NCBI RefSeq assembly: GCF_000800255.1
Contig: NZ_CP009747.1
Span: forward strand, 3,906,001-3,970,000
Reading direction: 5' to 3'
Source of the DNA: Pseudomonas parafulva
Lineage (GTDB): Bacteria > Pseudomonadota > Gammaproteobacteria > Pseudomonadales > Pseudomonadaceae
DNA length: 64,000 nucleotides
The notes under the pieces are model-generated. The model was not told where the DNA came from. It did no database searches and saw nothing but the letters and a program-made list of their open reading frames with translations. The translations under genes were made by a program, and so were the position numbers. The first letter of the stretch is position 1, and each line of letters starts with the position of its first letter. Of this stretch, positions 24,495 to 34,446 are shown one piece after another.

Positions 24495-27419
24495 TTAGCC
24501 GATATTAATCGACATGAATTCAGTGATTTCCCCCAGCACCTGATCCACGCAGTTGACAAAGTAGTCCACGCTGGCGCGCGTGGTGCACATGGGCGGCTTG
24601 ATCTTGAGGATGTTCAGGTGGTCGCCGGTCGGCTGCATGAAGATCCCCAGTTCGCGCAGGCGATCGCACAACAGCAGGGTTTCCTCGGTGGCCGGCTCCA
24701 GGGTGTGGCGATCGCGGACCAGTTCCAGCCCCAGGTAGAACCCCGAGCCATGGGCCGCACCGGCCAGCGGGTGCTTGTCCACCAGCGCTTGCAGGCGCGA
24801 CTTGAAATGCCGGCCCACCTCGCGGGCGTTGTCCCACAGCCCCTCGTCGCGCATGACATCGAGCACCGCGATGCCGATGCGGCAACTCACCGGGCTGCCA
24901 CCGGCCGAGGAAAAGAAGTAGCCCTCGGCCTCCAGCGCCTCGGCGATCTCGCGCCGGGTGATCACCGCGCCCAACGGCTGGCCGTTGCCCATGCCCTTGG
25001 CCATGGTGATGATGTCCGGCACCACGCCCTGCTCTTCGAAGCCCCAGAAATGCTCGCCCAGACGGCCGTAGCCGACCTGCACTTCATCGGCGATGCACAC
25101 CCCGCCACGCGCCCGCACCAGGGCGTAGGCCTGGCGCAGGTAATCCGGCGGCAGCGAGATCCCCCCGGCATTGCCATACACCGGCTCGCAGATCATCCCC
25201 GCCAGTTGACGCCCTCGCGCGTCCAGGTCGGCCAGCTTGGCCTCGACATCGCGCAAGTAGGCCGCCGCACTGTCGGGCCCGCGGAAACGTCCGCGGAAGG
25301 TGTTCGGTGCCTCTACCGGGTGCACCCAGTCCGGGCGGGTCTCCAGGGCCTGCGGGTTGTCGGCGATCGAAGTGGAAATCGCGTCGGTGGCCACAGACCA
25401 GCCGTGGTAGGCCTCCAGCACACTGAGCAGGTCGCGCCCGCCGCTGTAGGCCCAGGCCAGACGGATCGCCAGGTCGTTGGCCTCGGTGCCGCTGTTGACC
25501 AGGAACACCCGATCAAACCCAGGCGGCGCCAACGCCAGCAGCCGTTCGGAGAATTCGGCGATGGCCGCGTAGTGGAAGCGCGAGTTGGTGTTGAGCAGCG
25601 ACCATTGCCGCGCCGACTCGGCAACCATGCGTGGATGACCATGGCCGAGCACGGCCACGTTGTTGAGCATGTCCAGGTACGAGCGACCCTGCATGTCGAT
25701 CAGGTAGTTGCGCCAGCCCCGCTCGATGTGCGGCGGCTGGGTGTAGTAATGCTTCTGCGAGCGGGCGAAGCTGGCATCGCGACGGGCCAGCAAGGCCTGG
25801 GAGTCGGCCAGCGGTTCGGCGTCGCAGTCGAAACCCAGCAGCGCCGCCGGCGACGGGCATAAGGCCAGCCAAGTGGCCGCCTGCGACGGCCTAGCAAAAA
25901 ACGGCGGCTGAATGTCGGTGTCCAGCGCAAGCTGCACGCCGAGCAGGCCGCAGGTGGAACCGAGCACCTGGCCCTTTTCCACCGACTCGCCGTCCTCGGG
26001 CGTGCGCTCCAGCCCGCTCAGCCACAGCCCCCACTGGGCCGTGCTCAGACAGCCGCGCCCATCGCCGGTGCTCAGCCAGATGCCCGCCTGGGGCGCGTGC
26101 AACAGGGTTCCGGTGGACAGCTTCAACTCCACGCCCAGGGCACAGGTGGCCGGCTCGTCCGGGCGGTCGATGTGGGTCTGCGACAGGCGATACTGGCCGT
26201 ACTGGGTGCTGGCCGGCGCGGGCTGGGCGAGCAGCAGACGCTGGTCGAAGCCGGCCTGTTGCCAATTGCCAGCGTCGCAGTGCGGGCTGAGCACGCCGAG
26301 GTCGAGCAGGCTGACCTTCTCCCGCGCCAGGCTCGGCAGCAGCGGCGCGCAGCCAGCCAGGTCCGGCGCCTGCGCTGCCATGCCTGCCGCGTGCAGGATC
26401 GCCGCCTCCATCAGCGCGGCAGGCAGGGCGGTGGCGGTGTTGAAGATCTCCCACTCATGGGCGATGTTGTCGCGGATGTACTGGTTGTCGGGGTCGACCG
26501 TCAGTTGCTGCTCGCTGCTCAGCACCAACACCGCCGAGCGATTCAGCAGCAACGGCCACAGGGCGCGCAACTCGGCTTCGCTCAGCGGGTTGACCGCCTG
26601 GTAGGCGGCGACTACCGGCAGGATGCGCAGCGGATCGCCAGCGGCATGGTGGAGCATGGCCGCGCAGGTGACGGACAAATCGGCGATGCGCCAGGTGCGC
26701 GACAGATCGCCGAAGTCGATCACCCCCCGCGCCTGCCATTGCAGGTGCTCATCCAGCGCCCACACCACGTTGTCATCGGTGATGTCCAGGTGCACGGCCT
26801 GCTTGGGCAACTGCCCGACCAGCGGCGCCAGGCGTCGCTGCGACTGGCTGGCCACTTCCGCGACGCGCTCGCGGTGGGCGCGGTCCTTGATCACCGGCAG
26901 CAGGTGTTCGATCAGCACTCCGGCATGGCGCGGATCCCACTGCAGGGTACGCTCCAGGCCCGGATGGTCGAAACCGGCCAGGGCCTTGCCGACCTGGGCG
27001 CACAAGGCACCCAGTTCAGCCATCAAGCGCTGCGGCAGGTGCGCCAGACGCGTCAGCGGCTGGCCGTCGAGATACTCGAGCACGCGCCCGCGCAAGGCCT
27101 GGCCACCGATCTGCAAGGCCAGCAACCGGCTGCCGTCCAGCGCCGCACGCACCGCCGGCACCGGCAGGCCATGCTCGCGCAGGTAGGCCAGTGCCGCATG
27201 CTGGGCCTCCAACTCGATGCGTGCATAACTGCCGTGGCACAGCTTGAACACAAAACGTCCCTGATCGCTGTCCAGCCGGAAATTCACGTCCTGCTGGCTG
27301 CCAAGAGGCACCAGCGACCCGTGCAGACCGTAGTAGGCCTGCAAGGCCTGGCGGGCCTGCGTCTCGGAAACCTGGGGGCGTGGCAGGCTGGAGCGGTGGA
27401 TCAGGGTATGCAGCGGCAT
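24495..27419 (-). CDS. Three-part fusion: APH-like kinase, M23-like domain and class III PLP enzyme
   Basis: A 974-residue protein. The N-terminal part (about 1-300) is an aminoglycoside-phosphotransferase-like kinase with [12 protein letters not shown] and GVIDFGDLS, the HxDxxxxN and DFGD catalytic motifs. The middle (about 390-530) resembles an M23/LytM beta-fold ([34 protein letters not shown]) without an obvious complete metal site. The C-terminus (about 560-974) is a fold-type I class III aminotransferase with [31 protein letters not shown] and the PLP lysine in [11 protein letters not shown] (about K808). The kinase plus PLP pairing recalls eukaryotic hydroxylysine kinase with phospho-hydroxylysine phospho-lyase, and ethanolamine-phosphate phospho-lyase. 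I infer phosphorylation of a hydroxylated amine followed by phospho-elimination. The start is ATG 27419 with AGG upstream; the frame is open much further but that part lies antisense to rmlA. Confidence 0.85.
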   Translation of the reverse strand: MPLHTLIHRSSLPRPQVSETQARQALQAYYGLHGSLVPLGSQQDVNFRLDSDQGRFVFKLCHGSYARIELEAQHAALAYLREHGLPVPAVRAALDGSRLLALQIGGQALRGRVLEYLDGQPLTRLAHLPQRLMAELGALCAQVGKALAGFDHPGLERTLQWDPRHAGVLIEHLLPVIKDRAHRERVAEVASQSQRRLAPLVGQLPKQAVHLDITDDNVVWALDEHLQWQARGVIDFGDLSRTWRIADLSVTCAAMLHHAAGDPLRILPVVAAYQAVNPLSEAELRALWPLLLNRSAVLVLSSEQQLTVDPDNQYIRDNIAHEWEIFNTATALPAALMEAAILHAAGMAAQAPDLAGCAPLLPSLAREKVSLLDLGVLSPHCDAGNWQQAGFDQRLLLAQPAPASTQYGQYRLSQTHIDRPDEPATCALGVELKLSTGTLLHAPQAGIWLSTGDGRGCLSTAQWGLWLSGLERTPEDGESVEKGQVLGSTCGLLGVQLALDTDIQPPFFARPSQAATWLALCPSPAALLGFDCDAEPLADSQALLARRDASFARSQKHYYTQPPHIERGWRNYLIDMQGRSYLDMLNNVAVLGHGHPRMVAESARQWSLLNTNSRFHYAAIAEFSERLLALAPPGFDRVFLVNSGTEANDLAIRLAWAYSGGRDLLSVLEAYHGWSVATDAISTSIADNPQALETRPDWVHPVEAPNTFRGRFRGPDSAAAYLRDVEAKLADLDARGRQLAGMICEPVYGNAGGISLPPDYLRQAYALVRARGGVCIADEVQVGYGRLGEHFWGFEEQGVVPDIITMAKGMGNGQPLGAVITRREIAEALEAEGYFFSSAGGSPVSCRIGIAVLDVMRDEGLWDNAREVGRHFKSRLQALVDKHPLAGAAHGSGFYLGLELVRDRHTLEPATEETLLLCDRLRELGIFMQPTGDHLNILKIKPPMCTTRASVDYFVNCVDQVLGEITEFMSINIG

Positions 27420-27623
27420 GGTGCGAACCTCGGCCTCGATTTCGCCTATGACGCCATCACCCTTGCCGGGACGCAAGTGGGGCTCGCTGCAGTCTGTCAC
27501 TGCACGCCCGCAGTACGCGCTATGATGAAGCCTTTGCCGGCCTGGCGACCTCACGTGATCGAGGCTGCGGTTCGGCGTCGAGCGGACATCGCTGGGCCAA
27601 TTCGATTTCAAGGACCTGATCGC

Positions 27624-28499
27624 ATGACCAAAGGCATCGTGCTCGCCGGAGGCTCCGGCTCTCGCCTGCACCCCATCACCCTGAGCGTGTCCAAGCAACT
27701 GCTGCCGATCTACGACAAGCCGATGATCTACTACCCGATCTCGGTGCTGATGCTCGCCGGCATCCGCGACATCCTGCTGATTTCCACGCCCCAGGACCTG
27801 CCGCAGTACCGCGCGCTGTTCGGCGACGGGAGTCGGTTCGGCATCAACCTCAGCTACGCCGAGCAACCCTCGCCGGACGGTCTGGCCCAGGCCTTCCTGA
27901 TCGGCGAGTCGTTCATCGGCAGCGACTCGGTATGCCTGATCCTGGGCGACAACATCTTCCATGGCCAAGGCTTCAGCGAACAGTTGCAGCGCGCCGTCAG
28001 CCGCCCGAGCGGGGCGACGGTGTTCGGCTATCTGGTGAAGGATCCCGAGCGCTTCGGCGTGGTCGAGTTCGACGCGCAGGGCAAGGCGCTGTCGGTCGAG
28101 GAAAAGCCGGCCGTGCCACGCTCGAACTACGCCGTCACCGGCCTGTATTTCTACGACAACGACGTCGTCGAGATCGCCAAGGGCGTGCGCCCCTCGGCCC
28201 GGGGCGAGCTGGAGATCACCGACATCACCAATGCTTACCTGCAACGCGGCGACCTGCGCGTGGAGCGCTTCGGACGCGGCTTCGCCTGGCTCGACACCGG
28301 CACCCACGACAGCCTGCTGGAAGCTTCGCAGTATGTGCAGACCATCGAGCACCGTCAGGGCCTGAAGGTGGCGTGCCTGGAGGAAATCGCCTACCAGAAG
28401 GGCTGGATCGGCAAGGAACAACTGCTGGCCAAGGCCGACGAATTGAAAAAGACCGGCTACGGTCATTACTTGAGCAAACTGGCTGAAGACACACCATGA
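27624..28499 (+). CDS. rmlA: Glucose-1-phosphate thymidylyltransferase RmlA
   Basis: A 291-residue nucleotidyltransferase making dTDP-glucose from glucose-1-phosphate and dTTP, the first step to dTDP-L-rhamnose. The signature [16 protein letters not shown] (4-19), then [18 protein letters not shown] and LGDNIFHG, are intact. AAGGA precedes ATG 27624. Its stop overlaps rmlC by 4 bp (ATGA). A longer open frame upstream is antisense to the fusion gene and is rejected. Confidence 0.96.
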   Translation: MTKGIVLAGGSGSRLHPITLSVSKQLLPIYDKPMIYYPISVLMLAGIRDILLISTPQDLPQYRALFGDGSRFGINLSYAEQPSPDGLAQAFLIGESFIGSDSVCLILGDNIFHGQGFSEQLQRAVSRPSGATVFGYLVKDPERFGVVEFDAQGKALSVEEKPAVPRSNYAVTGLYFYDNDVVEIAKGVRPSARGELEITDITNAYLQRGDLRVERFGRGFAWLDTGTHDSLLEASQYVQTIEHRQGLKVACLEEIAYQKGWIGKEQLLAKADELKKTGYGHYLSKLAEDTP

Positions 28500-29041
28500 A
28501 CGTCATTCCCACCGCCATTCCCGACATCCTGATCATCGAGCCGAAGGTCTTCGGTGACAGCCGTGGCTTTTTCCTGGAGAGCTACAACGCCCGCGCCTTC
28601 GCCGAACGCACCGGGGTGCAGGCATCCTTCGTCCAGGACAACCATTCGCGCTCGCAGCGAGGCGTCCTGCGCGGCCTGCATTACCAAGTGCAGAACCCCC
28701 AGGGCAAGCTGGTACGCGTGACCCAGGGCGAAGTGCTCGACGTGGCCGTCGACATCCGCCGCAGCTCGCCCACCTTCGGCCAGTGGGTCAGCACCCGGCT
28801 GTCCGCCGACAATCAGCACCAGATGTGGATTCCGCCGGGCTTCGCCCATGGTTTCGTGGTGCTCAGCGAGTCGGCGGACTTCCTCTACAAGACCACCGAC
28901 TACTACAACCCCGCCGCCGAACGCTGCATCCGCTGGGACGATCCACAACTGGGCATCGACTGGCAATTGCAGGGTGCCCCCCTGCTGTCGGCCAAGGACC
29001 AGGTTGGGCCTTTGCTGCAAGACGCGGAGCTGTTCCCATGA
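28496..29041 (+). CDS. rmlC: dTDP-4-dehydrorhamnose 3,5-epimerase RmlC
   Basis: A 181-residue cupin epimerising dTDP-4-keto-6-deoxyglucose at C3 and C5. [12 protein letters not shown] contains the catalytic histidine region, [16 protein letters not shown] and [14 protein letters not shown] are family hallmarks, and the tyrosine acid is in [12 protein letters not shown] overlaps tie it to both rmlA and rmlD. Confidence 0.96.
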   Translation: MNVIPTAIPDILIIEPKVFGDSRGFFLESYNARAFAERTGVQASFVQDNHSRSQRGVLRGLHYQVQNPQGKLVRVTQGEVLDVAVDIRRSSPTFGQWVSTRLSADNQHQMWIPPGFAHGFVVLSESADFLYKTTDYYNPAAERCIRWDDPQLGIDWQLQGAPLLSAKDQVGPLLQDAELFP

Positions 29042-29898
29042 AGATTCTGGTCTGCGGGCACCACGGCCAGCTCGCCCAAGCGTTGCACGGGGCCTTGGCC
29101 GGTCTGGGCGAACTGCACCTGCTGGGTCGCGACCAGCTCGATCTGGCCAATCCCGAAGCGCTGCGCGCGCCGCTGCGTCGGCTGGCACCGGACCTGATCG
29201 TCAACGCCGCCGCGCACACGGCGGTGGACCAGGCCGAAAGCGAAGCCGAACTGGCCTACGCGATAAACGCCGAAGGCCCGCGCGTGCTGGCCGAGGAAGC
29301 CGCGCGCCTGAAGGCGCCGCTGATCCACTATTCCACCGACTACGTGTTCGACGGCAGCAAGACCTCTGCCTACACCGAAGCCGACACGCCCAACCCCCTG
29401 GGCGTCTACGGGCAGAGCAAGCTGGCCGGCGAGCAGGCGATCACCGCCGTGGGCGGCGAGCACCTCATCCTGCGCACCAGTTGGGTGTATTCGCTGCACG
29501 GGCGCAACTTCCTGCTGACCATGCAGCGCCTGCTGCAGGAGCGCGCGCAACTGAAGGTAGTGAGCGACCAGATCGGCGCCCCGACCTGGGCCGGCACCCT
29601 CGCCGCCAGCACCCGCGCCTTGATCGAACGCTGGCAATCCGGCGAGTCCGGCGCCTGGGGCACTTATCACCTCACGGCCCAGGGCGAGACCTCCTGGTTC
29701 GGCTTCGCCCAGGCCATCGCCGCGCACCTGCAAGCGCGCGGCCTGCCCTGCGCCGAGTTGCTGCCGATTCCCAGCAGCGAGTACCCGACCCCGGCGCGGC
29801 GCCCGCTGAACTCGCGGCTGGACTGCTCGCGCCTGGCCCAGCAGTGGCACGTCAGCCTGCCGCATTGGCAGCAGGCGCTGAACGACTGCCTGAACTAG
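29038..29898 (+). CDS. rmlD: dTDP-4-dehydrorhamnose reductase RmlD
   Basis: A 286-residue short-chain-dehydrogenase-type reductase, the last step to dTDP-L-rhamnose. The N-terminal nucleotide motif is GHHGQLAQAL, a variant of GxxGxxG. The catalytic YGQSKLAGE follows YSTDYVFDGSK. In this cluster rmlB (dTDP-glucose 4,6-dehydratase) is missing, so it must be encoded elsewhere or RmlACD would lack its substrate. Confidence 0.94.
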   Translation: MKILVCGHHGQLAQALHGALAGLGELHLLGRDQLDLANPEALRAPLRRLAPDLIVNAAAHTAVDQAESEAELAYAINAEGPRVLAEEAARLKAPLIHYSTDYVFDGSKTSAYTEADTPNPLGVYGQSKLAGEQAITAVGGEHLILRTSWVYSLHGRNFLLTMQRLLQERAQLKVVSDQIGAPTWAGTLAASTRALIERWQSGESGAWGTYHLTAQGETSWFGFAQAIAAHLQARGLPCAELLPIPSSEYPTPARRPLNSRLDCSRLAQQWHVSLPHWQQALNDCLN

Positions 29899-29935
29899 CG
29901 CATAATCGCGTCAGATCCTTCTGGCGCACTTGGCG

Positions 29936-31750
29936 ATGCTCTCGATTCAGACCCCTTCCCGACGCCCCCGCTGGCGCAGCCTGGCACTGCTGGCGCTGTG
30001 CCTGGCCCCGTTGCTATGGCCTCTGCACCACCTGGCCGAACGTTACTACCAGGACCAGCTGGCCTCGCAGAATCGCCAGACCCTCGACCTCTACGTCGCC
30101 AACCTGCTCGGCACCCTGCACCGCTACGAAACCCTGCCGCAGATCCTCGGCGACCTGCCGGCCCTGCGTGGGGTGCTGGCCGACCCGTTCCGCCTGGAAG
30201 CGGTGACCAACGCCAATCGCCTGCTGCGCGAGATCACCCAACAGACCGGCGCCGAGGTGATGTACCTGATGGACGTCAGCGGCAACACCCTGGCCGCCTC
30301 CAACTGGGACAAGCGTGACAGCTTCGTCGGCCGCAACTTCGCCTTCCGGCCTTATTTCATCGAAGCGATGCAGGGCCGGCTGGGGCGCTTCTTCGGCCAG
30401 GGCACCACTTCGGCCAAGCGCGGCTACTTCTTCGCCGCCGCCGTGCGCGACGGTGAGCGAGTGGTAGGCGTGCTGGTGGTCAAGGTGGACCTGGACCACA
30501 CCGAAACCCTGTGGGGGCGCACGCCGGAACAACTGCTGCTGACCGACCAGAACGGCGTGGTGGTGCTCACCTCGCGCCCCGAATGGCGGTTCCGCGCCAC
30601 CCGCGCGCTGACCGAGCAGGAGCGCACGGCGATGATCGCCATCCAGCCGTATCCGACCCAGGCACCGCAGCCTCTGCACCTGGAGCCCGACGCCTGGCTG
30701 ACCCAGACCCGCGACATCCAGGAAACCGGCTGGCAGGTGAGCATTCTGGCGCCGCGCATGCTGGTCGATCGCTCGGTGCAGACGGTCATGGCCATCGGCG
30801 CCGCCGCCCTGCTGGTAACCATGCTCCTGGCCGGGCTGGTGATGCAGCGCCGGCGTCACTACATGGACCGCATCGAGCTGGAAGCGCGTGGCCGCCAGGA
30901 ACTGGAAAACCGCGTGGTGGCGCGCACCGCCGACCTGGAGTGGCTCAACACGCGCTTGAAGAACGAGGTGCTGGAACGCGAGCAGGCGCAGCAGGAGCTG
31001 GTGCGCGCCCAGGACGAACTGGTCCAGGCCGGCAAGCTGTCGGTGCTCGGCACCATGTCGGCGAGCATCAGCCACGAGCTCAACCAGCCGCTGGCGGCCA
31101 TTCGCAGCTATGCCGAAAATGCCGAGGTGTTGCTCGATCACCAGCGCACCGAGGACGCCCGTGGCAACCTCAAGCTGATCGGCGAGCTGACCGGGCGCAT
31201 GGCCTCGATCATCGCGCACCTGCGCGCCTTCGCCCGCCGCGACCGCCATGCGCCGGAAAGCGTGGCCCTGCAACCGGCGCTGGACGATGCCCTGGCGCTG
31301 TTGGCCAAGCGTCGCCGGGCGATGGCGGTGGAACTGACCCGCGACCTGCCCGACGCGACCTTGTGGGTGCAGGCCGGTGAAACCCGCCTGCGCCAGGTGC
31401 TCGGCAACCTGCTGGCCAACGCCCTCGACGCCCTCACCGAAAAAGCCAATCCGCGACGCCTGTGGCTCAGTGCCGAACAGCGCGATGGCAACGTCTACCT
31501 GTACATCCGCGACAACGGCCCGGGCTTCAGTCGCCAAGCCCTGGAACACGCCAAGGAACCGTTCTTCACCACCAAGACCCGGACCCAGGGCCTGGGCCTG
31601 GGCCTGGCGATCTGCGAAAGCCTGATGCGCGCCCTGGGCGGCGAGCTGCTGCTGGGCAACCACCCGGAAGGCGGCGCCCTGCTGACCCTGCAACTGCGCG
31701 TTGCGCCGCCGGGCGCCAACCTGCAACCCTCGGAGGATTCCTCGGCATGA
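29936..31750 (+). CDS. dctB: C4-dicarboxylate-type sensor histidine kinase DctB
   Basis: A 604-residue membrane sensor kinase. The first membrane segment is near the N-terminus (LALLALCLAPLLWPLHHLA), a periplasmic double-Cache domain follows (about 40-280, with AEVMYLMDVSGNTLAASNWD and FRPYFIEAMQGRLGRFFGQGTTS), then a second membrane segment (VMAIGAAALLVTMLLAGLV), a coiled coil, and the phosphorylated histidine in SASISHELNQPLAAIRSYAE. The ATP domain has NLLANALDAL, DNGPGFS and GLGLGLAIC. ATG 29936 is chosen over TTG 29930; the ribosome site is weak. Coupled to dctD by ATGA. DctB family members sense succinate, fumarate or malate. Confidence 0.9.
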   Translation: MLSIQTPSRRPRWRSLALLALCLAPLLWPLHHLAERYYQDQLASQNRQTLDLYVANLLGTLHRYETLPQILGDLPALRGVLADPFRLEAVTNANRLLREITQQTGAEVMYLMDVSGNTLAASNWDKRDSFVGRNFAFRPYFIEAMQGRLGRFFGQGTTSAKRGYFFAAAVRDGERVVGVLVVKVDLDHTETLWGRTPEQLLLTDQNGVVVLTSRPEWRFRATRALTEQERTAMIAIQPYPTQAPQPLHLEPDAWLTQTRDIQETGWQVSILAPRMLVDRSVQTVMAIGAAALLVTMLLAGLVMQRRRHYMDRIELEARGRQELENRVVARTADLEWLNTRLKNEVLEREQAQQELVRAQDELVQAGKLSVLGTMSASISHELNQPLAAIRSYAENAEVLLDHQRTEDARGNLKLIGELTGRMASIIAHLRAFARRDRHAPESVALQPALDDALALLAKRRRAMAVELTRDLPDATLWVQAGETRLRQVLGNLLANALDALTEKANPRRLWLSAEQRDGNVYLYIRDNGPGFSRQALEHAKEPFFTTKTRTQGLGLGLAICESLMRALGGELLLGNHPEGGALLTLQLRVAPPGANLQPSEDSSA

Positions 31751-33153
31751 CCGAGCCACTGATCGACAGCCAAATCCAGGTCATCCTGGTCGATGACGAT
31801 CCGCACCTGCGCCAGGCCCTGAGCCAGACCCTGGACCTGGCCGGCCTCAAGGTCGCCGCCCTGGCCGATGCCCAGGGCCTGGCCGCGCGCCTGCAGCCTG
31901 ACTGGCCCGGCGTGGTGGTCAGCGATATCCGCATGCCGGGCATCGATGGCCTGCAACTGCTCGAACAACTGCACGGGCTCGATGCCGAACTGCCGGTGCT
32001 GCTGATCACCGGCCACGGCGACGTGCCGCTGGCGGTCCAGGCGATGCGCGCCGGTGCCTACGATTTCCTGGAAAAGCCGTTCGCCAGCGATGCCCTGCTC
32101 GACAGCGTGCGCCGCGCCCTGGCCCTGCGCCGCCTGGTGCTGGACAACCGCAGCCTGCGCCTGGCCCTGAGCGACCGCCAGCAACTGTCGACCCGGCTGG
32201 TCGGCCACTCGGCGCAGATGCAGCGCCTGCGCGAGCAGATCGGCGCCCTGGCCGGCACCCGCGCCGACGTGCTGATCCTCGGCGAGACCGGCGCCGGCAA
32301 GGAAGTGGTGGCGCGCGCCCTGCACGACCTGTCGAGCCGTCGCGACGGCCCGTTCGTGGCGATCAACGCCGGGGCCTTGGCCGAATCGGTGGTCGAAAGC
32401 GAGCTGTTCGGCCATGAGTCTGGTGCGTTTACCGGTGCGCAGAAACGGCGCATCGGCAAATTCGAGTTCGCCAACGGCGGCACCTTGTTCCTCGACGAGA
32501 TCGAGAGCATGAGCCTGGATGTGCAGGTCAAGCTGCTGCGCCTGCTGCAAGAGCGCGTGGTCGAGCGCCTGGGCGGCAACCAGTTGATCCCGCTGGATAT
32601 CCGCGTGATCGCCGCGACCAAGGAGGACTTGCGCCAGTCCGCCGACCAGGGGCGTTTCCGCGCCGACCTGTACTACCGCCTGAACGTCGCGCCGCTGCGC
32701 ATTCCGGCGCTGCGCGAGCGCGGCGACGACATCCTGGTGCTGTTCCAGCATTTCGCCGATGCCGCCAGCCAGCGCCACGGCCTGGCGCCGCACACCCTGC
32801 AACCGGCGCAACGCGCGTTGCTGCTGCGCCACGAGTGGCCCGGCAACGTGCGCGAACTGCAGAACGCCGCCGAGCGCTTCGCCCTGGGCCTGGAGCTGGC
32901 CCTGGACGAGCAGGCCAGTGCTGCCAGCCCCAGCGCCGAGCCTCAGCGTGGCGGCACGCTGAGCGAACAGGTCGAGCAGTTCGAGCGCTCGCTCATCGCC
33001 GCCGAGCTGAGCCAGCCGCACAGCTCCATGCGCAGCCTGGCCGAGGCCCTGGGCATTCCCCGCAAGACCCTGCACGACAAGCTGCGCAAACATGGCCTGA
33101 GCTTCGCCGACGGCAGCGGCGGCCATGACGACCACGAGGAAACGCGCCCATGA
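31747..33153 (+). CDS. dctD: Sigma-54-dependent response regulator DctD
   Basis: A 468-residue NtrC-class activator. The receiver domain has VDDDPH and the phospho-acceptor D60 in VVVSDIRMPGIDG. The AAA+ domain has Walker A LGETGAGKE, the sigma-54-contacting SGAFTGAQKRR and Walker B GGTLFLDEIE. The C-terminal Fis-type helix-turn-helix is SLAEALGIPRKTLHDKLRKHG. It should activate a dicarboxylate transporter gene with a -24/-12 promoter; no dctA or dctPQM is in the window, so the target is elsewhere. Confidence 0.92.
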   Translation: MTEPLIDSQIQVILVDDDPHLRQALSQTLDLAGLKVAALADAQGLAARLQPDWPGVVVSDIRMPGIDGLQLLEQLHGLDAELPVLLITGHGDVPLAVQAMRAGAYDFLEKPFASDALLDSVRRALALRRLVLDNRSLRLALSDRQQLSTRLVGHSAQMQRLREQIGALAGTRADVLILGETGAGKEVVARALHDLSSRRDGPFVAINAGALAESVVESELFGHESGAFTGAQKRRIGKFEFANGGTLFLDEIESMSLDVQVKLLRLLQERVVERLGGNQLIPLDIRVIAATKEDLRQSADQGRFRADLYYRLNVAPLRIPALRERGDDILVLFQHFADAASQRHGLAPHTLQPAQRALLLRHEWPGNVRELQNAAERFALGLELALDEQASAASPSAEPQRGGTLSEQVEQFERSLIAAELSQPHSSMRSLAEALGIPRKTLHDKLRKHGLSFADGSGGHDDHEETRP

Positions 33154-33605
33154 GCCGCGACAGCCAGTACCTGCAACAGGTCCTGCACCACGATATTCCG
33201 CTGACCGCCGAGATGGGCCTGCAGGTGCTCGACTGGCAGGCGCAGCGCCTGCGCTTGACGCTGCCTTTGGCGCCCAACGTCAACCACAAGAGCACCATGT
33301 TCGGCGGCAGTCTCTACTGCGCGGCGGTGCTGGCGGGGTGGGGCTGGTTGCACCTGCGCTTGCGCGAGCTGGGCATCGACGATGGGCATATCGTCATTCA
33401 GGAAGGGCAGATCAGTTATCCGTTACCGGTCACCGGCACCGCCGTGGCCTGCTGCGAGGCGCCGCCGGACAAGGACTGGCAGCGTTTCCTGGCGCTGTAT
33501 CAGCGGCGCGGCCGGGCGCGGCTGACGTTGCAGACCACGGTCGCCAACCAGGGCAGCGAAGCAGCCGCTGTGGTGTTCAGCGGCCAATACGTACTGCATC
33601 GCTAG
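33150..33605 (+). CDS. YiiD C-terminal-type hotdog thioesterase
   Basis: A 151-residue protein with the hotdog pattern of the putative thioesterase domain found at the C-terminus of YiiD (NHKSTMFGGSLYCAAVLAGWGWLHLRLRELG). Its start overlaps the dctD stop by 4 bp (ATGA), so it is translated with the two-component system, which is unexpected because the place is commonly held by transporter genes. Substrate unknown. It is convergent with cysQ, with only 13 bp between stops. Confidence 0.85.
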   Translation: MSRDSQYLQQVLHHDIPLTAEMGLQVLDWQAQRLRLTLPLAPNVNHKSTMFGGSLYCAAVLAGWGWLHLRLRELGIDDGHIVIQEGQISYPLPVTGTAVACCEAPPDKDWQRFLALYQRRGRARLTLQTTVANQGSEAAAVVFSGQYVLHR

Positions 33606-33618
33606 AAAGCAGGTTGCC

Positions 33619-34446
33619 TCACGGCTCGAGGATCGACCCCAGCAGCGCGTCGCGCCACTCGGCGTCACTGGGCAGCGCCAGGAAGAAGGGATTGAGCAAT
33701 GACTCGCGCGGCGGGTAGCGAAACGGCTGACCCGCCAGATCGATGACCTCGCCACCGGCCCCTTCGAGCACGCCCTGCGCCGCTGCCGTGTCCCATTGCG
33801 AGGTCGGCGCCAGGCGGGGGTAGAAGTCCGCCAGACCCTCGGCGAGCAAGCAAAACTTCAACGAGCTGCCGATGTTCGCCAACGCCAGCTCGCCGACCGA
33901 CGCGCCCAGCGAGGCCAGCAGCGCCTCCTGTTCGGGGCTGCTGTGGCGACGGCTGGCGACCACGGTGAAACGCGCGTCGGCCGGTGCTGCGGTGCGCACC
34001 CGAATCGCCCGGGTCAGTCCGCCCGCCGTGAGATGCCAGGCGCCCAGGTCGCGCCCGCCGAAGTAGCAGCGGCCATTGGTCGGCGTCGCCACCACACCGA
34101 ACACCACCTCGCCTTTGTCCACCAGGGCGATGTTGACGGTGAACTCCTCGCTGCCGGCGATGAATTCCTTGGTGCCATCCAGCGGATCGACCAGCCACCA
34201 GCGCGTCCAGCCTTCGCGCACGGCCAGGGCGATGTCGCAGTCTTCCTCGGACAGCACCGGGATGTGCGGCGCCAGCGCGTGCAGGCCATCGGCGATGATG
34301 CGGTGCGCGGCCAGGTCGGCGGCGGTGACCGGTGAATCGTCGGCCTTGTTGCTGACCGCGACCTCGGTGCGCCAGAACGGCAGGATCGCCTCGCCCGCGC
34401 GTTGGGCCAGGGCCACCGCTTCGTGCATCAGTTGCAGATCGTTCAT
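33619..34446 (-). CDS. cysQ: 3'(2'),5'-bisphosphate nucleotidase CysQ
   Basis: A 275-residue inositol-monophosphatase-fold enzyme that converts PAP to AMP during sulfate assimilation. Metal-binding motifs are SPVTAADLAAHRII, LSEED and WLVDPLDGTKEFIAG (DPxDGT), with WDTAAAQGVLEGAGG near the C-terminus. Its ATG overlaps the nudE stop (ATGA), forming the common cysQ-nudE pair. Confidence 0.95.
   Translation of the reverse strand: MNDLQLMHEAVALAQRAGEAILPFWRTEVAVSNKADDSPVTAADLAAHRIIADGLHALAPHIPVLSEEDCDIALAVREGWTRWWLVDPLDGTKEFIAGSEEFTVNIALVDKGEVVFGVVATPTNGRCYFGGRDLGAWHLTAGGLTRAIRVRTAAPADARFTVVASRRHSSPEQEALLASLGASVGELALANIGSSLKFCLLAEGLADFYPRLAPTSQWDTAAAQGVLEGAGGEVIDLAGQPFRYPPRESLLNPFFLALPSDAEWRDALLGSILEP

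Noticed and set aside
26097..27623. N-terminal extension of rmlA
   Set aside because: Antisense to the fusion gene; the RmlA fold starts at ATG 27624 with AAGGA upstream.
27420..28466. N-terminal extension of the kinase/PLP fusion into the rmlA region
   Set aside because: The extra residues are antisense to rmlA, lack homology, and the kinase domain begins at ATG 27419.
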